Shown here: positions 41,163-50,136 of the stretch, one piece after another
Layout: every line of letters begins with the position of its first letter
How positions within the stretch are numbered: the first letter of the stretch is position 1
Notes under the pieces: model-generated
The model's database searches: none
Told to the model about the DNA's origin: nothing
What the model saw: only the letters and a program-made list of their open reading frames with translations
Source: Oscillospiraceae bacterium
GTDB taxonomy: Bacteria > Bacillota > Clostridia > Oscillospirales > Ruminococcaceae
NCBI GenBank assembly: GCA_021200565.1
Contig: JAJQGJ010000017.1
Span: 154,382-218,381 of the forward strand
Length of the DNA: 64,000 nt
Direction: 5' to 3'
Translations under genes and position numbers: made by a program

Positions 41163-43772
41163 ATGCCGCTTTTACTCAAGGACGTTGATATAAATTCTCT
41201 GTCTAAGGGAATGAGACAATATGTTGAGATAAAGCTTGAGCATATGGAAAGCATCCTTTTCTTCAGGCTTGGAGATTTTTATGAAATGTTCTTTGATGAT
41301 GCCATTCTGGCGTCAAGAGAGCTTGAGCTTGCTCTGACATCCAAGGATTGTGGGCTTCCGGAGCGTGCTCCTATGTGTGGAGTTCCGCACCATGCCTGTG
41401 ATGCATACATTAAAAAGCTGATAGACAAGGGCTATAGCGTTGTCATATGTGAACAGCTTGAGGACCCTGCAACAGCAAAGGGAATAGTCAAGCGTGATGT
41501 AATAAGAATTGTAACTCCAGGAACGTTAACCGACAGCAGCATGCTTGATGAAGGCAACAATAACTGGCTGTCATCAATATATCTTGAAGCTGGAACTGTT
41601 GCAGTATGCTTTGCGGATATGTCTACAGGTGAGGCACACATCTATAAATCATCCGAGGGCGATTTGCAGGCATTTCTTATTAATAAGCTTTCGAGATATT
41701 CGCCAGTCGAGATTCTCTGTCAGGCTAAATTTCCCATGGACAGCGATGTTGCAAGGTTTATTGCGGACAAGTTGAAAGCAGGACTCAAAATTCTTGATGA
41801 GAGCTCGTTTGATTTCTCTAAAAATCGTCAGATAGTTCTGGATCAGTTCTCTAACGACTCATTCGTCAAGCTTGAACTTTCGGATAATGACGCTGAAGCT
41901 AAGGCAGTCTCTGCGCTGTTCAGCTACATTGCCGATTCTCAAAGAGGAACTATCCCGAGATTTTCGTCTATCGAGAGACATTCAGATGATCAGATTATGG
42001 CTCTCGGCTATACTGCTAGAACCAATCTGGAGCTCACCAAAACCATCAGAAGTGGCGAGAAGAAAGGCTCTCTTCTTTGGGTTCTCGATATGACGAAAAC
42101 TTCTATGGGCAAGAGAATGTTGAAATCATGGATAGAGCAGCCTTTGTGCAATCCGACTCGTATTATAAAAAGGCTTGGTGCAGTTGAAGCTCTATGTCGT
42201 AATTCTGCATTGCTGTTTAATCTTGAAGATGAGCTGAGCGGTGTGTATGACCTTGAGAGACTTATGACCAAGGTCATCTACAAAACTGCAACTCCAAGAG
42301 ATTTGAAGGCACTTTCGAGCACATCATCAAGGCTTCCTGAAATTAAACGGATTTTAGGTGAGCTCGGCTCCGATATGATCAGAAGCCTGAATGATGATAT
42401 TTCTACGCTTGAGGACATTGCGAATCTTATTGACAATGCAATTTCCGATGATCTTCCGGCAACATTCAAGAACGGCGGCATAATCAGAGAGGGCTTCAAT
42501 GATGAACTTGACAATCTAAGAAAGATCGCTTCTGATGGCAAGGGTGTCATAGAGGAAATTGTTGCCAAAGAGCGTGAAAAAACCGGGATCAAGAATTTGA
42601 AGTCTGGCTTTAACCACGTATACGGCTACTATATGGAGGTCACACGTTCGTTCATTGAACAGGTACCTGATTACTTCATAAGGAAGCAGACTCTGGTCAA
42701 CGCTGAGCGTTACATAACTGAGGAACTAAAAAATGCAGAGAACATGATTTCTGGTGCGTCTGAGAGGATTCTTGCTCTTGAGAACGAAATCTTTAACGAA
42801 GTCAGAGAGTATGTTGCCGGCAAACTGTCTGAGGTTCAGAAGACAGCGGTTGCTGTTGCGACGATAGATGTTTTGGCTTCGTTTGCTTCCGTTGCTATCA
42901 AGAATAACTACACCAAGCCGGAAATTGCCATTGACGGAATAATAGATATAAGAAACGGCAGGCACCCAGTAGTCGAGCTTATGCTTAAAGATGAGCTGTT
43001 TGTTCCCAACGATGCTTATCTCGATCTGACCGATAACCGTATGGCAATAATTACTGGACCGAATATGTCCGGCAAGTCTACATATATGAGGCAGGTTGCA
43101 CTTATAACTCTTATGGCGCAAATTGGTTCATTCGTGCCTGCTGACTATGCTAAAATTTCAATCTGTGATCAGATATTCACAAGAGTAGGAGCTTCAGATG
43201 ACCTTACAGCCGGTCAGTCAACCTTCATGGTTGAAATGAGCGAGGTTGCGGATATAGTTAAGAATGCTACACGAGACAGCCTTGTGATACTTGATGAAGT
43301 GGGAAGAGGAACATCGACATACGATGGATTGAGTATCGCCAAGAGCGTTGCAGAGTACATATCTAATCCGAGAAAAGTCGGTTGCAAGACGCTTTTTGCC
43401 ACACACTATCATGAACTTATTTCTCTTGAAAACGAAAAGCCTGGAATCAAGAATTACAGCGTCGCTGTCAAGAAGGGCTCTGATGGAATCAGATTCTTAA
43501 GAAAGATTGTCCGTGGTGGCGTTGATGAGTCATATGGTATTGAAGTAGCAAAGCTCGCAGGTCTACCCGAATCGATTCTGAAACGCTCAAGAGAGATTCT
43601 GAAAGAGCTCGAAGTCAAACCGGTTGCCGAAGCCCCTGCTGAAAGTGACCAGGTGTCGTTTGACGGGATAAACGAAAAAGCGGTAATAAATATGCTGAGA
43701 AAAACGAATATCGATGAGCTGTCGGACAAGGAGCTCCGTGAACTCATTTCTGACATAGTGAGATATATCTGA
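41163..43772 (+). CDS. mutS: DNA mismatch repair protein MutS
   Basis: Mismatch-recognition ATPase, 869 residues. The mismatch-binding N-domain has the F-x-E motif in RLGDFYEMFFDDA, which stacks on the mispaired base. The connector, lever and clamp regions follow. The C-terminal ABC-type ATPase carries Walker A GPNMSGKSTYMRQ, the signature-like STFMVEMSE, Walker B LVILDEVGRGTSTYDG, and LFATHYHEL. An SD (GAAAGGATG) precedes the ATG. It is in an operon with mutL. Confidence 0.97.
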   Translation: MPLLLKDVDINSLSKGMRQYVEIKLEHMESILFFRLGDFYEMFFDDAILASRELELALTSKDCGLPERAPMCGVPHHACDAYIKKLIDKGYSVVICEQLEDPATAKGIVKRDVIRIVTPGTLTDSSMLDEGNNNWLSSIYLEAGTVAVCFADMSTGEAHIYKSSEGDLQAFLINKLSRYSPVEILCQAKFPMDSDVARFIADKLKAGLKILDESSFDFSKNRQIVLDQFSNDSFVKLELSDNDAEAKAVSALFSYIADSQRGTIPRFSSIERHSDDQIMALGYTARTNLELTKTIRSGEKKGSLLWVLDMTKTSMGKRMLKSWIEQPLCNPTRIIKRLGAVEALCRNSALLFNLEDELSGVYDLERLMTKVIYKTATPRDLKALSSTSSRLPEIKRILGELGSDMIRSLNDDISTLEDIANLIDNAISDDLPATFKNGGIIREGFNDELDNLRKIASDGKGVIEEIVAKEREKTGIKNLKSGFNHVYGYYMEVTRSFIEQVPDYFIRKQTLVNAERYITEELKNAENMISGASERILALENEIFNEVREYVAGKLSEVQKTAVAVATIDVLASFASVAIKNNYTKPEIAIDGIIDIRNGRHPVVELMLKDELFVPNDAYLDLTDNRMAIITGPNMSGKSTYMRQVALITLMAQIGSFVPADYAKISICDQIFTRVGASDDLTAGQSTFMVEMSEVADIVKNATRDSLVILDEVGRGTSTYDGLSIAKSVAEYISNPRKVGCKTLFATHYHELISLENEKPGIKNYSVAVKKGSDGIRFLRKIVRGGVDESYGIEVAKLAGLPESILKRSREILKELEVKPVAEAPAESDQVSFDGINEKAVINMLRKTNIDELSDKELRELISDIVRYI

Positions 43773-43801
43773 TAGAACTTCTTTAGAGTTGGTGGTATAA
43801 A

Positions 43802-45709
43802 ATGAATAGAATACATCTTTTAAAAAAATCGGTTTATGAACTTATCGCTGCTGGTGAAGTGGTGAACAAACCCTCTTCAGCTATTAAGGAGCTCGTTGAA
43901 AATGCAGTCGATTCTGGTGCTGATAATATTGTCGTTGAGGTTAAGAATGGCGGCAAGACATATATTCGTGTCACCGATAACGGCTGCGGCATAGCTGCTG
44001 AAGATGTTCCCTTAGCTTTCCTGAGGCATGCAACGAGCAAAGTTGAATCTAAGGAAGATCTTGACTCGATAGGAACTTTAGGCTTCAGAGGTGAAGCTCT
44101 TGCTTCGATTTGCGCTATGGCAAAGGTTGAGCTGCTGACAAAAAGGCGTGAAGACGATCTTGGTCTGCGATACGAGATAGAGAGCAGCGAGGAAGTATCC
44201 TCAGAAGCCACTGGTTGTCCTGATGGCACGACAATAATTGTAAGAGACATATTCTTCAATGTACCTGCAAGACAAAAGTTTTTGTATAGCGATACTTCTG
44301 AGGCAAATTCTGCTGCTACGATCGTCCAGAAGATTGCTCTTTCTCGCCCGGATATTTCTTTTAAGTTTATCAGAGACAATAAGGTTGAGTTTGTCACATC
44401 AGGTGATGGAAAGCTTTTATCTGCGATATACTCTGTTTTGGGCAAGGATTTTTATGACGCCTGTATACCAGTTGATTACAAATACATGTATGTTACAGTC
44501 AAAGGCTACGTTTTAAAGCCGCTTGCAGCGAGAGCGTCCAGATCTTTTCAGACCTACTTTCTCAATTCAAGATACATTAAGAACACTTTAATAGCTTTAG
44601 CCCTTGAGGAAGCTTATACTGATAAAATTATGACTGGAAAGCATCCGGGATGCGTTCTTGATATTTCAATGCCTGCAAATACTGTCGATGTCAACGCTCA
44701 TCCTACAAAGCTTGACGTGAGGTTTCAGGATAACAATACTATGCACAGCGCCATTTTTTACGCAGTTAAGGATGCGCTTCAGAAATATGACTCACCCGAG
44801 GAGATTAGTGCTTACGGCTCAAGAGCTTCTGCCAATAGTTCTTTCACGCATAGACAGCTTTATGCTGCAGCCACTGTGTCTCATTCGGGCAATGAACAAC
44901 TGTCGTTTGCTTCTACAGCAACCGTTCCTCACACGACCTATATCAAGAGAAGCGATTTTGCAAAAACTATCCTGAAAGACTACAAGTCGCCTCATGAAAA
45001 TACAGGGAGTAAAGATTCTTCAGAGGCAGATTCAGTTGAGTCTCATGATTACGTTACCTCAGATGAAAATAAATCTGGAAACAGTTTTTCGTACATAAAT
45101 GAGCAGTCTTTTTCAAGACCTGCTGTGGTTGAGCCTGTTTGCGAAGACGTTCCTCTGGAAATTCGTGTTATCGGTGAAGCCTTTAAAACCTACATAGTTG
45201 CTGAGTGCGGCGATGATATTTTTCTTGTAGACAAGCACGCTGCACATGAAAGGCTTATATATGAGGATCTCAAGCGAAAAAGGGCAGAGCTCGACACGCA
45301 GATGCTTTTGTATCCTGTCACTGTCACGCTTACATATGACCAGTATCAGGCACTCTATGAGAATCAGGATGTCTGTCGCAGACTTAAATTCAATAAAGCT
45401 CCTGAAGTTGTCATAACCGGTTCACCAATGATAGCCGATGACATGGATCCTATCGATGTAGCGGTTCAGGTTGCCGATAGTATTGTGGCGGGCAAGAACA
45501 GCAAAGGCGAAGATATTTTCGACGATTTATATCATACGTTCGCCTGCAAGGCTGCAATCAAGGCAAATAGCAACACCAGATTTGTCGAGCTGGAAAGACT
45601 TATGGAGCTTATAACTGAGGAAGACATCCGTTATTGTCCTCATGGCAGACCGATACTCGTAAAGCTGTCAAAGCATGAAATTGAGAAGATGTTCAGAAGG
45701 ATAGTATAA
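43802..45709 (+). CDS. mutL: DNA mismatch repair protein MutL (endonuclease type)
   Basis: GHKL ATPase of 635 residues that links MutS to strand removal. The N-domain has AAGEVVNKPSSAIKELVENA, DNGCGI and GFRGEALASI. A Ser/Lys-rich linker spans about 345-450. The C-terminal domain carries endonuclease motifs: DKHAAHERLIYE (a variant of DQHAxxExxxxE with Lys for Gln), FACKAAIKAN and CPHGRP. Nicking activity is therefore expected, as in organisms without MutH. It ends 3 bp before miaA. Confidence 0.95.
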   Translation: MNRIHLLKKSVYELIAAGEVVNKPSSAIKELVENAVDSGADNIVVEVKNGGKTYIRVTDNGCGIAAEDVPLAFLRHATSKVESKEDLDSIGTLGFRGEALASICAMAKVELLTKRREDDLGLRYEIESSEEVSSEATGCPDGTTIIVRDIFFNVPARQKFLYSDTSEANSAATIVQKIALSRPDISFKFIRDNKVEFVTSGDGKLLSAIYSVLGKDFYDACIPVDYKYMYVTVKGYVLKPLAARASRSFQTYFLNSRYIKNTLIALALEEAYTDKIMTGKHPGCVLDISMPANTVDVNAHPTKLDVRFQDNNTMHSAIFYAVKDALQKYDSPEEISAYGSRASANSSFTHRQLYAAATVSHSGNEQLSFASTATVPHTTYIKRSDFAKTILKDYKSPHENTGSKDSSEADSVESHDYVTSDENKSGNSFSYINEQSFSRPAVVEPVCEDVPLEIRVIGEAFKTYIVAECGDDIFLVDKHAAHERLIYEDLKRKRAELDTQMLLYPVTVTLTYDQYQALYENQDVCRRLKFNKAPEVVITGSPMIADDMDPIDVAVQVADSIVAGKNSKGEDIFDDLYHTFACKAAIKANSNTRFVELERLMELITEEDIRYCPHGRPILVKLSKHEIEKMFRRIV

Positions 45710-45712
45710 CGC

Positions 45713-46669
45713 ATGAAGCAGAAGTTGATAGTTGTATGCGGTCCTACAGCTTCAGGAAAAACTGAGCTTGCAGTGTCGCTGGCGGAACTGTTCGGTTGCG
45801 AGATTGTTTCTGCTGATTCGATGCAGATTTATAAGGAAATAAATATTGCGACCGCTAAACCTACTGCAAAAGAAATGCGTAACATCAGGCATCATATGAT
45901 TGATATTCTCAATCTTTCCGAAGAGTTTTCAGTTGCAGATTACGTAAGGATGGCTGGTGAATGTACCAATGATATAACGAGCCGTGGAAAGATACCGATG
46001 GTTTGTGGAGGAACAGGACTATATATTTCTTCGCTTGTCAACGGAATAAGTTTCGACGAAACCTGTTCGTCAAGCAAGCTGAGAGAAGAGCTCACAAAGC
46101 TTGCCAAAGAAAAGGGTGGGGAATATCTTTTGGATATTCTGAGAGAGTTTGATCCGGATTCGGCAGACAGACTTCATCCTAATAACCTTATGAGGATAAT
46201 TAGAGCTATCGAGGTTTATAAGGTTTCCGGAGTTACCATGACTGAAGCTAACAGACTCTCTCAGAAAGAAAGCCCGTATGATCCGATTATGATTGGACTC
46301 AACTATTCGGACAGAGAACTGCTATATAAGAGGGTAAACTCAAGAGTTGACAAAATGCTCGCAATGGGACTTCTGGAAGAAGCAAAGATGGTTTTGTCTA
46401 TGGATGATGTTGCCACTGCTGGGCAGGCTATCGGCTATAAGGAATTCAAGCCATATTTTGCCGGCGAAAAAACTCTTGAAGAAAGCGTCGAATGTGTCAA
46501 GCAGGATTCGAGAAGATACGCCAAAAGGCAGCTCACATGGTTCAGGCGTGATGAGAGAATCAACTGGATTTACAGAGATTTGCTTTCAGATGGGGAGAAT
46601 GAAGTTGAAATTGCGTCTGACATAATCAGAAGAAATGGTGTTCCGTGTAAAATTCAGAAGGAGGATTAA
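45713..46669 (+). CDS. miaA: tRNA dimethylallyltransferase
   Basis: Adds a dimethylallyl group to A37 of tRNAs reading UNN codons. The P-loop is VVCGPTASGKTELAV, followed by SADSMQIYKEINIATAKP and HHMIDIL, and GGTGLYI in the middle. The tRNA-binding C-terminus has AIGYKEF and KRQLTWFRR. At 318 residues it is of normal length. It is coupled to mutL, a widespread order. Confidence 0.95.
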   Translation: MKQKLIVVCGPTASGKTELAVSLAELFGCEIVSADSMQIYKEINIATAKPTAKEMRNIRHHMIDILNLSEEFSVADYVRMAGECTNDITSRGKIPMVCGGTGLYISSLVNGISFDETCSSSKLREELTKLAKEKGGEYLLDILREFDPDSADRLHPNNLMRIIRAIEVYKVSGVTMTEANRLSQKESPYDPIMIGLNYSDRELLYKRVNSRVDKMLAMGLLEEAKMVLSMDDVATAGQAIGYKEFKPYFAGEKTLEESVECVKQDSRRYAKRQLTWFRRDERINWIYRDLLSDGENEVEIASDIIRRNGVPCKIQKED

Positions 46670-46671
46670 AG

Positions 46672-47958
46672 GTGAGATTCAGGCGGCTGAGAGATCTTTT
46701 GATATATGCTGTTATCCTGGCGTGCATCGCTGCTATAGTCGTGTCACAGATTTATCTCACATTGTCCTCGGATTCTGATACTGAGGATGCCACGCTTTTT
46801 ACGACCAGTAAGACGTTGAGCTTTACCGGAGTCATTGTCCGTGATGAATCACTTGTTTACACGAGCTACCTTGGGGACGGCGTACTGACGTATGATATTG
46901 ATGATGGAAGCCGTGTTTCAAACGGATCTTCAATAGCTAAAATATACAATTCCTATTCTCAGATATATAACAGACATGAGATTGAGAAGCTTGAGGAAGA
47001 GATTGAAGCTTTAGAAAAGGCACAGGACAACGGCACAACCGACTATGTTCAGCCTGAATTCATTTCTACTCAGATAGCAGAGCAGTATAAGGAACTTATC
47101 TCGGATATCAAGACTCAGGATTTTGAAAACCTGAATTCTGAGCGTGTACAGCTATTGAAGCTGATGTGTATCCTAAATGTCTCATCGAATGTCGAAAGTG
47201 ATTATACTGATAGAATCAGTGTTCTGACTGAAAGGCTCAATGCACTTGAGGTATCGCTTGTGAATGCGGTAGCAACTGTCTCTGCGTCATCATCCGGATA
47301 TTTCACGTCTGTCGTTGATGGCTATGAATCCGACCTGACTACTGATGGAATTTCTGAACTGACTGTTGATGATATAAACTCAATTATTTCTTCTCCACAG
47401 AAGAACACTACGATGAGCTCAAACGTAATCGGAAAGCTTTTTTCTGACTATAAGTGGCAAATGGTAGGAGTGATTTATACCGACGACAGGTATTTTGTAA
47501 ACGAGAGCTTTGATCTGACATTTACCTCAGTTGGAAAGACATATACAGTCACTGTTGATTCAATAACGGCTACAGGTAACGGCAACGAAGCTATCATCGT
47601 TTTGTCTTGCGATCAGATGGATGAGACTGTTGCTGCATCAAGAGTGGTTGACGTTGAGATTCTTTTTGGAACTTATAGCGGAATCAAGGTTTCCCGCAGT
47701 GCAATCAGATTCCAGAATGGTCAGAAGGGTGTGTATGTCGTGAGTGGCGGACAAACTGAGTTCCGGCTTATCAATGTTATTTACGAGGGCGACGATTACG
47801 TTTTGTCCGAGGTCACATCTGATGATGGGTATCTGACTTTATATGACAGTGTTCTTCTTGACCCTGTTTCAACTACGGAAGGTCAGAGCTCGTCAGAAGC
47901 TTCTGACGATGTTGAGGAAGAGGAAAGTGAAAAGTCTGACGATGACGAAACGTCTTAG
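46672..47958 (+). CDS. HlyD-like membrane-anchored protein of the division operon
   Basis: A 428-residue protein with one N-terminal transmembrane segment (LIYAVILACIAAIVVSQIYL) and a large extracytoplasmic part. GTG 46672 follows AGAAGGAGG. Residues about 50-105 and 270-400 have the biotinyl/lipoyl-like and beta-barrel character of HlyD-type membrane fusion proteins (GVIVRDESLVY, GDGVLTYDIDDGSRVSNGS, and KVSRSAIRFQNGQKGVYVV). A coiled-coil hairpin lies between (IEKLEEEIEALEKAQ). The tail is acidic, with Ser, Glu and Asp. No transporter gene is adjacent. Homologues preceding sepF are, to my recollection, common in Clostridia. The function is unknown; an envelope or division role is inferred from position. 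Confidence 0.7.
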   Translation: MRFRRLRDLLIYAVILACIAAIVVSQIYLTLSSDSDTEDATLFTTSKTLSFTGVIVRDESLVYTSYLGDGVLTYDIDDGSRVSNGSSIAKIYNSYSQIYNRHEIEKLEEEIEALEKAQDNGTTDYVQPEFISTQIAEQYKELISDIKTQDFENLNSERVQLLKLMCILNVSSNVESDYTDRISVLTERLNALEVSLVNAVATVSASSSGYFTSVVDGYESDLTTDGISELTVDDINSIISSPQKNTTMSSNVIGKLFSDYKWQMVGVIYTDDRYFVNESFDLTFTSVGKTYTVTVDSITATGNGNEAIIVLSCDQMDETVAASRVVDVEILFGTYSGIKVSRSAIRFQNGQKGVYVVSGGQTEFRLINVIYEGDDYVLSEVTSDDGYLTLYDSVLLDPVSTTEGQSSSEASDDVEEEESEKSDDDETS

Positions 47959-48011
47959 AGAAAACGGGAAAAAGATTGACGCTGGTTCGTATCATTTTTT
48001 CATATTTTGTC

Positions 48012-48040
48012 TTGACATTTGCTCAAAAATATATGATAAT
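48012..48040 (+). promoter_or_regulatory. Promoter of sepF
   Basis: TTGACA (48012-48017), 17 bp, GATAAT (48035-48040), in the gap after the HlyD-like gene. Confidence 0.65.
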
Positions 48041-48097
48041 AGAGGAGTATAGATATTTGTTATTTTATCGCTATATAAATAAATGCGGAGGTACATT

Positions 48098-48523
48098 ATG
48101 GGTTTGTTAGATTCTATTAAGAACTTTGTAATCGGGGAAGAGGAAGTCGAAGATTACGAGCCTCTTGTCGACGAAGAAAATGAAATGGAAACAGTAGATG
48201 TTGCTCAGGAGAGAAGAAACAGAGAGGTCAAGATCAATACAACTGCCACCGTACAGATCGTTCTCTGCCGTCCTACCGATCATTCCGAGGTCAAGTCCAT
48301 TGGCGACGATCTTAACAATCAGAAGACGGTTCTCTTGAATCTTGAGCTGGTTAAGCCTGATGAGGCTAAGCGCATCATGGACTTTCTTACAGGGGTAGCA
48401 TATGCGAATGGTGCAACAATCAAGATGACTGCTTCAAAGACATTTGTCATTATGCCAAAGAATGTAGGGTTCAGTGGTGTTGACCTGATGAGTGAAATCG
48501 AGAACAACGGATATAGCTTCTGA
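48098..48523 (+). CDS. sepF: Cell division protein SepF
   Basis: FtsZ-binding membrane tether of the Z-ring, 141 residues from ATG 48098 (CGGAGG upstream; the earlier in-frame ATG 48083 lacks an SD). The short N-terminal amphipathic helix MGLLDSIKNFVIGEEE should bind the membrane. An acidic linker and the SepF core follow (VQIVLCRPTDHSEVKSIGDD, LDFLTGVAYANGATIKMTASKTF after the KRIM segment). It heads the sepF-ylmH-divIVA-ileS run typical of Firmicutes. Confidence 0.94.
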   Translation: MGLLDSIKNFVIGEEEVEDYEPLVDEENEMETVDVAQERRNREVKINTTATVQIVLCRPTDHSEVKSIGDDLNNQKTVLLNLELVKPDEAKRIMDFLTGVAYANGATIKMTASKTFVIMPKNVGFSGVDLMSEIENNGYSF

Positions 48524-48525
48524 TA

Positions 48526-49308
48526 ATGGAGAATGATAGCCACAGACTGAGGCTTTTGTCTTCCGCTAACGAGGACGAGAAAGTTCTTATCCGGCACGTC
48601 ATCGATCTTGGCAGGAGTAGCTTGGCATCGGGGCGTTCTAGGTTCAGCTGCTTTTTGGATGAAAGGCAGCTCGCTCTTTGCAGTTTATCTCTCAGACAGT
48701 ATGCTTTAAAGGGCGAACTTCAGGATTACGAATGCTTGGGCGGATATGACAAAGCAGAACGGCGAGTGATCATCTTTCCTGGCTATGGGTATGCTGTGCC
48801 ATTTTCTCCTGTTGTATTCACCGGAAGAGATATACAAAAACTTACTCACCGTGATTTTCTCGGGACAATCATGTCTCTTAACATCAAGCGTGAGATGATC
48901 GGCGATATTCTTGTCGGAGAAAAGAAAACTGTAGTTTTCGTGATGAACTCTGTTCTTCCGCTTGTTGAGGAAGTTTCAAAAGTCGGTGGTGTTGGAGTAA
49001 CTATCGGGCACGAATTCTCTGATGAGGATATTCCCGAAAAGAAGTTCGAGGTCATTAACTCTACAGTCAAGTCTTTAAGAATTGATGCTGTTTTAGCCGA
49101 TGCTGTAGCTATGTCACGTGAGAAGGTACAAGCTCTTATTCGCTCAGAGGGTGTTATTCTGAATCACCTTATGATTTTTGATCCAAGTCAAAGGGTAGAT
49201 GAGGGAGATGTGTTTTCGCTACGTGGAAAAGGAAAGTTTACGCTTTATCGCATCGGTGGTATGTCTAAGAAAGACAGAATTTTCATTACAATACACAAGT
49301 ACAAATAA
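48526..49308 (+). CDS. YlmH-family S4 RNA-binding protein
   Basis: A 260-residue protein beginning 2 bp after sepF. The N-terminal domain (HRLRLLSSANEDEKVLIRHV, RFSCFLDERQLAL) and the C-terminal S4 domain at about 185-240 (LRIDAVLADAVAMSREKVQ, then ALIRSEGVILNH) match YlmH. YlmH family proteins bind RNA and have been linked to rescue of stalled 50S-peptidyl-tRNA complexes in Bacillus. The position between sepF and divIVA is the classical one. Confidence 0.9.
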   Translation: MENDSHRLRLLSSANEDEKVLIRHVIDLGRSSLASGRSRFSCFLDERQLALCSLSLRQYALKGELQDYECLGGYDKAERRVIIFPGYGYAVPFSPVVFTGRDIQKLTHRDFLGTIMSLNIKREMIGDILVGEKKTVVFVMNSVLPLVEEVSKVGGVGVTIGHEFSDEDIPEKKFEVINSTVKSLRIDAVLADAVAMSREKVQALIRSEGVILNHLMIFDPSQRVDEGDVFSLRGKGKFTLYRIGGMSKKDRIFITIHKYK

Positions 49309-49319
49309 GGAGGACTAAT

Positions 49320-50114
49320 ATGAACGCCAAAGACATCGCTCAAAAGAAGTTTTCAAAAGCAACCGTCGGTTATAAGCCGGAGGAGGTCGACGAATACTTA
49401 AAGGACGTTGCCATTGCTCTTGCCAATGCTGTTAAGGAAAAGGAAGAGAGCGAGGCAAAGATTGTCAAGCTTGTAGAGCGAATAAACGAATACAGAAACG
49501 ATGAGGATGCCATTCGTGATGCGATTTTGGTTTCCCAGAAGCAGGGCAATAAAATTGTAGCCGACGCTCGTGCTGAGGCTGACAGAATAGTTACCGAGGC
49601 TCAGGCTCAGAGAGATGCGCTCCTTGCCGACATTTCCGATGACTGTGAAGCCTTAAAACGTTCTGAGGTCGAGAAGATTGCTGTTGCGATCAGGGAAGAG
49701 AACGACAAGCTTAATGCTGTAACTGCGGCTTCCAAGACTCAGACCGAGATGCAGACGGACAAGCTTAACAAGCTCAAGGTTGAAATCACTGATTTTAAGA
49801 AGAAGATTCTTCTCGTCCTCAATGAGCAGATAAGAGTTGTTTCAAGCTTGCCGGAGCTTACTGACGAAGAAATATCTAAAATTGTTTCCGGTCAGGTCAA
49901 GCCACCGGTTCAGACGCCTGCAAAACCAGCTGAAAAGCCTGCTGAGACCGCACCGGCAGCTCCTGAAGCAGAAAAGAAGCCTGCAGTTCAGCAGACAAAG
50001 CCAACTGCAGAAAAGCGTCGCACGACTTTCGGATTCGATGAATCCATGTATAAAAAACAGGAGTTTACGTCCGAAGAATTGAAATTCGGTCATAATTCGC
50101 CTAACAAAAAATAA
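49320..50114 (+). CDS. divIVA: DivIVA domain protein
   Basis: A polar/septal scaffold of 264 residues. The N-terminal DivIVA motif (MNAKDIAQKKFSKATVGYKP, then EEVDEYL) binds negatively curved membrane. A long coiled coil rich in Glu, Lys, Ala and Arg spans about 35-185. The C-terminal part is Pro/Ala/Lys-rich (PPVQTPAKPAEKPAE) and ends in a short conserved-looking tail. AAGGAGG precedes the ATG. Confidence 0.92.
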   Translation: MNAKDIAQKKFSKATVGYKPEEVDEYLKDVAIALANAVKEKEESEAKIVKLVERINEYRNDEDAIRDAILVSQKQGNKIVADARAEADRIVTEAQAQRDALLADISDDCEALKRSEVEKIAVAIREENDKLNAVTAASKTQTEMQTDKLNKLKVEITDFKKKILLVLNEQIRVVSSLPELTDEEISKIVSGQVKPPVQTPAKPAEKPAETAPAAPEAEKKPAVQQTKPTAEKRRTTFGFDESMYKKQEFTSEELKFGHNSPNKK

Positions 50115-50136
50115 TCATTACTAAGGGGTAAAGGAT

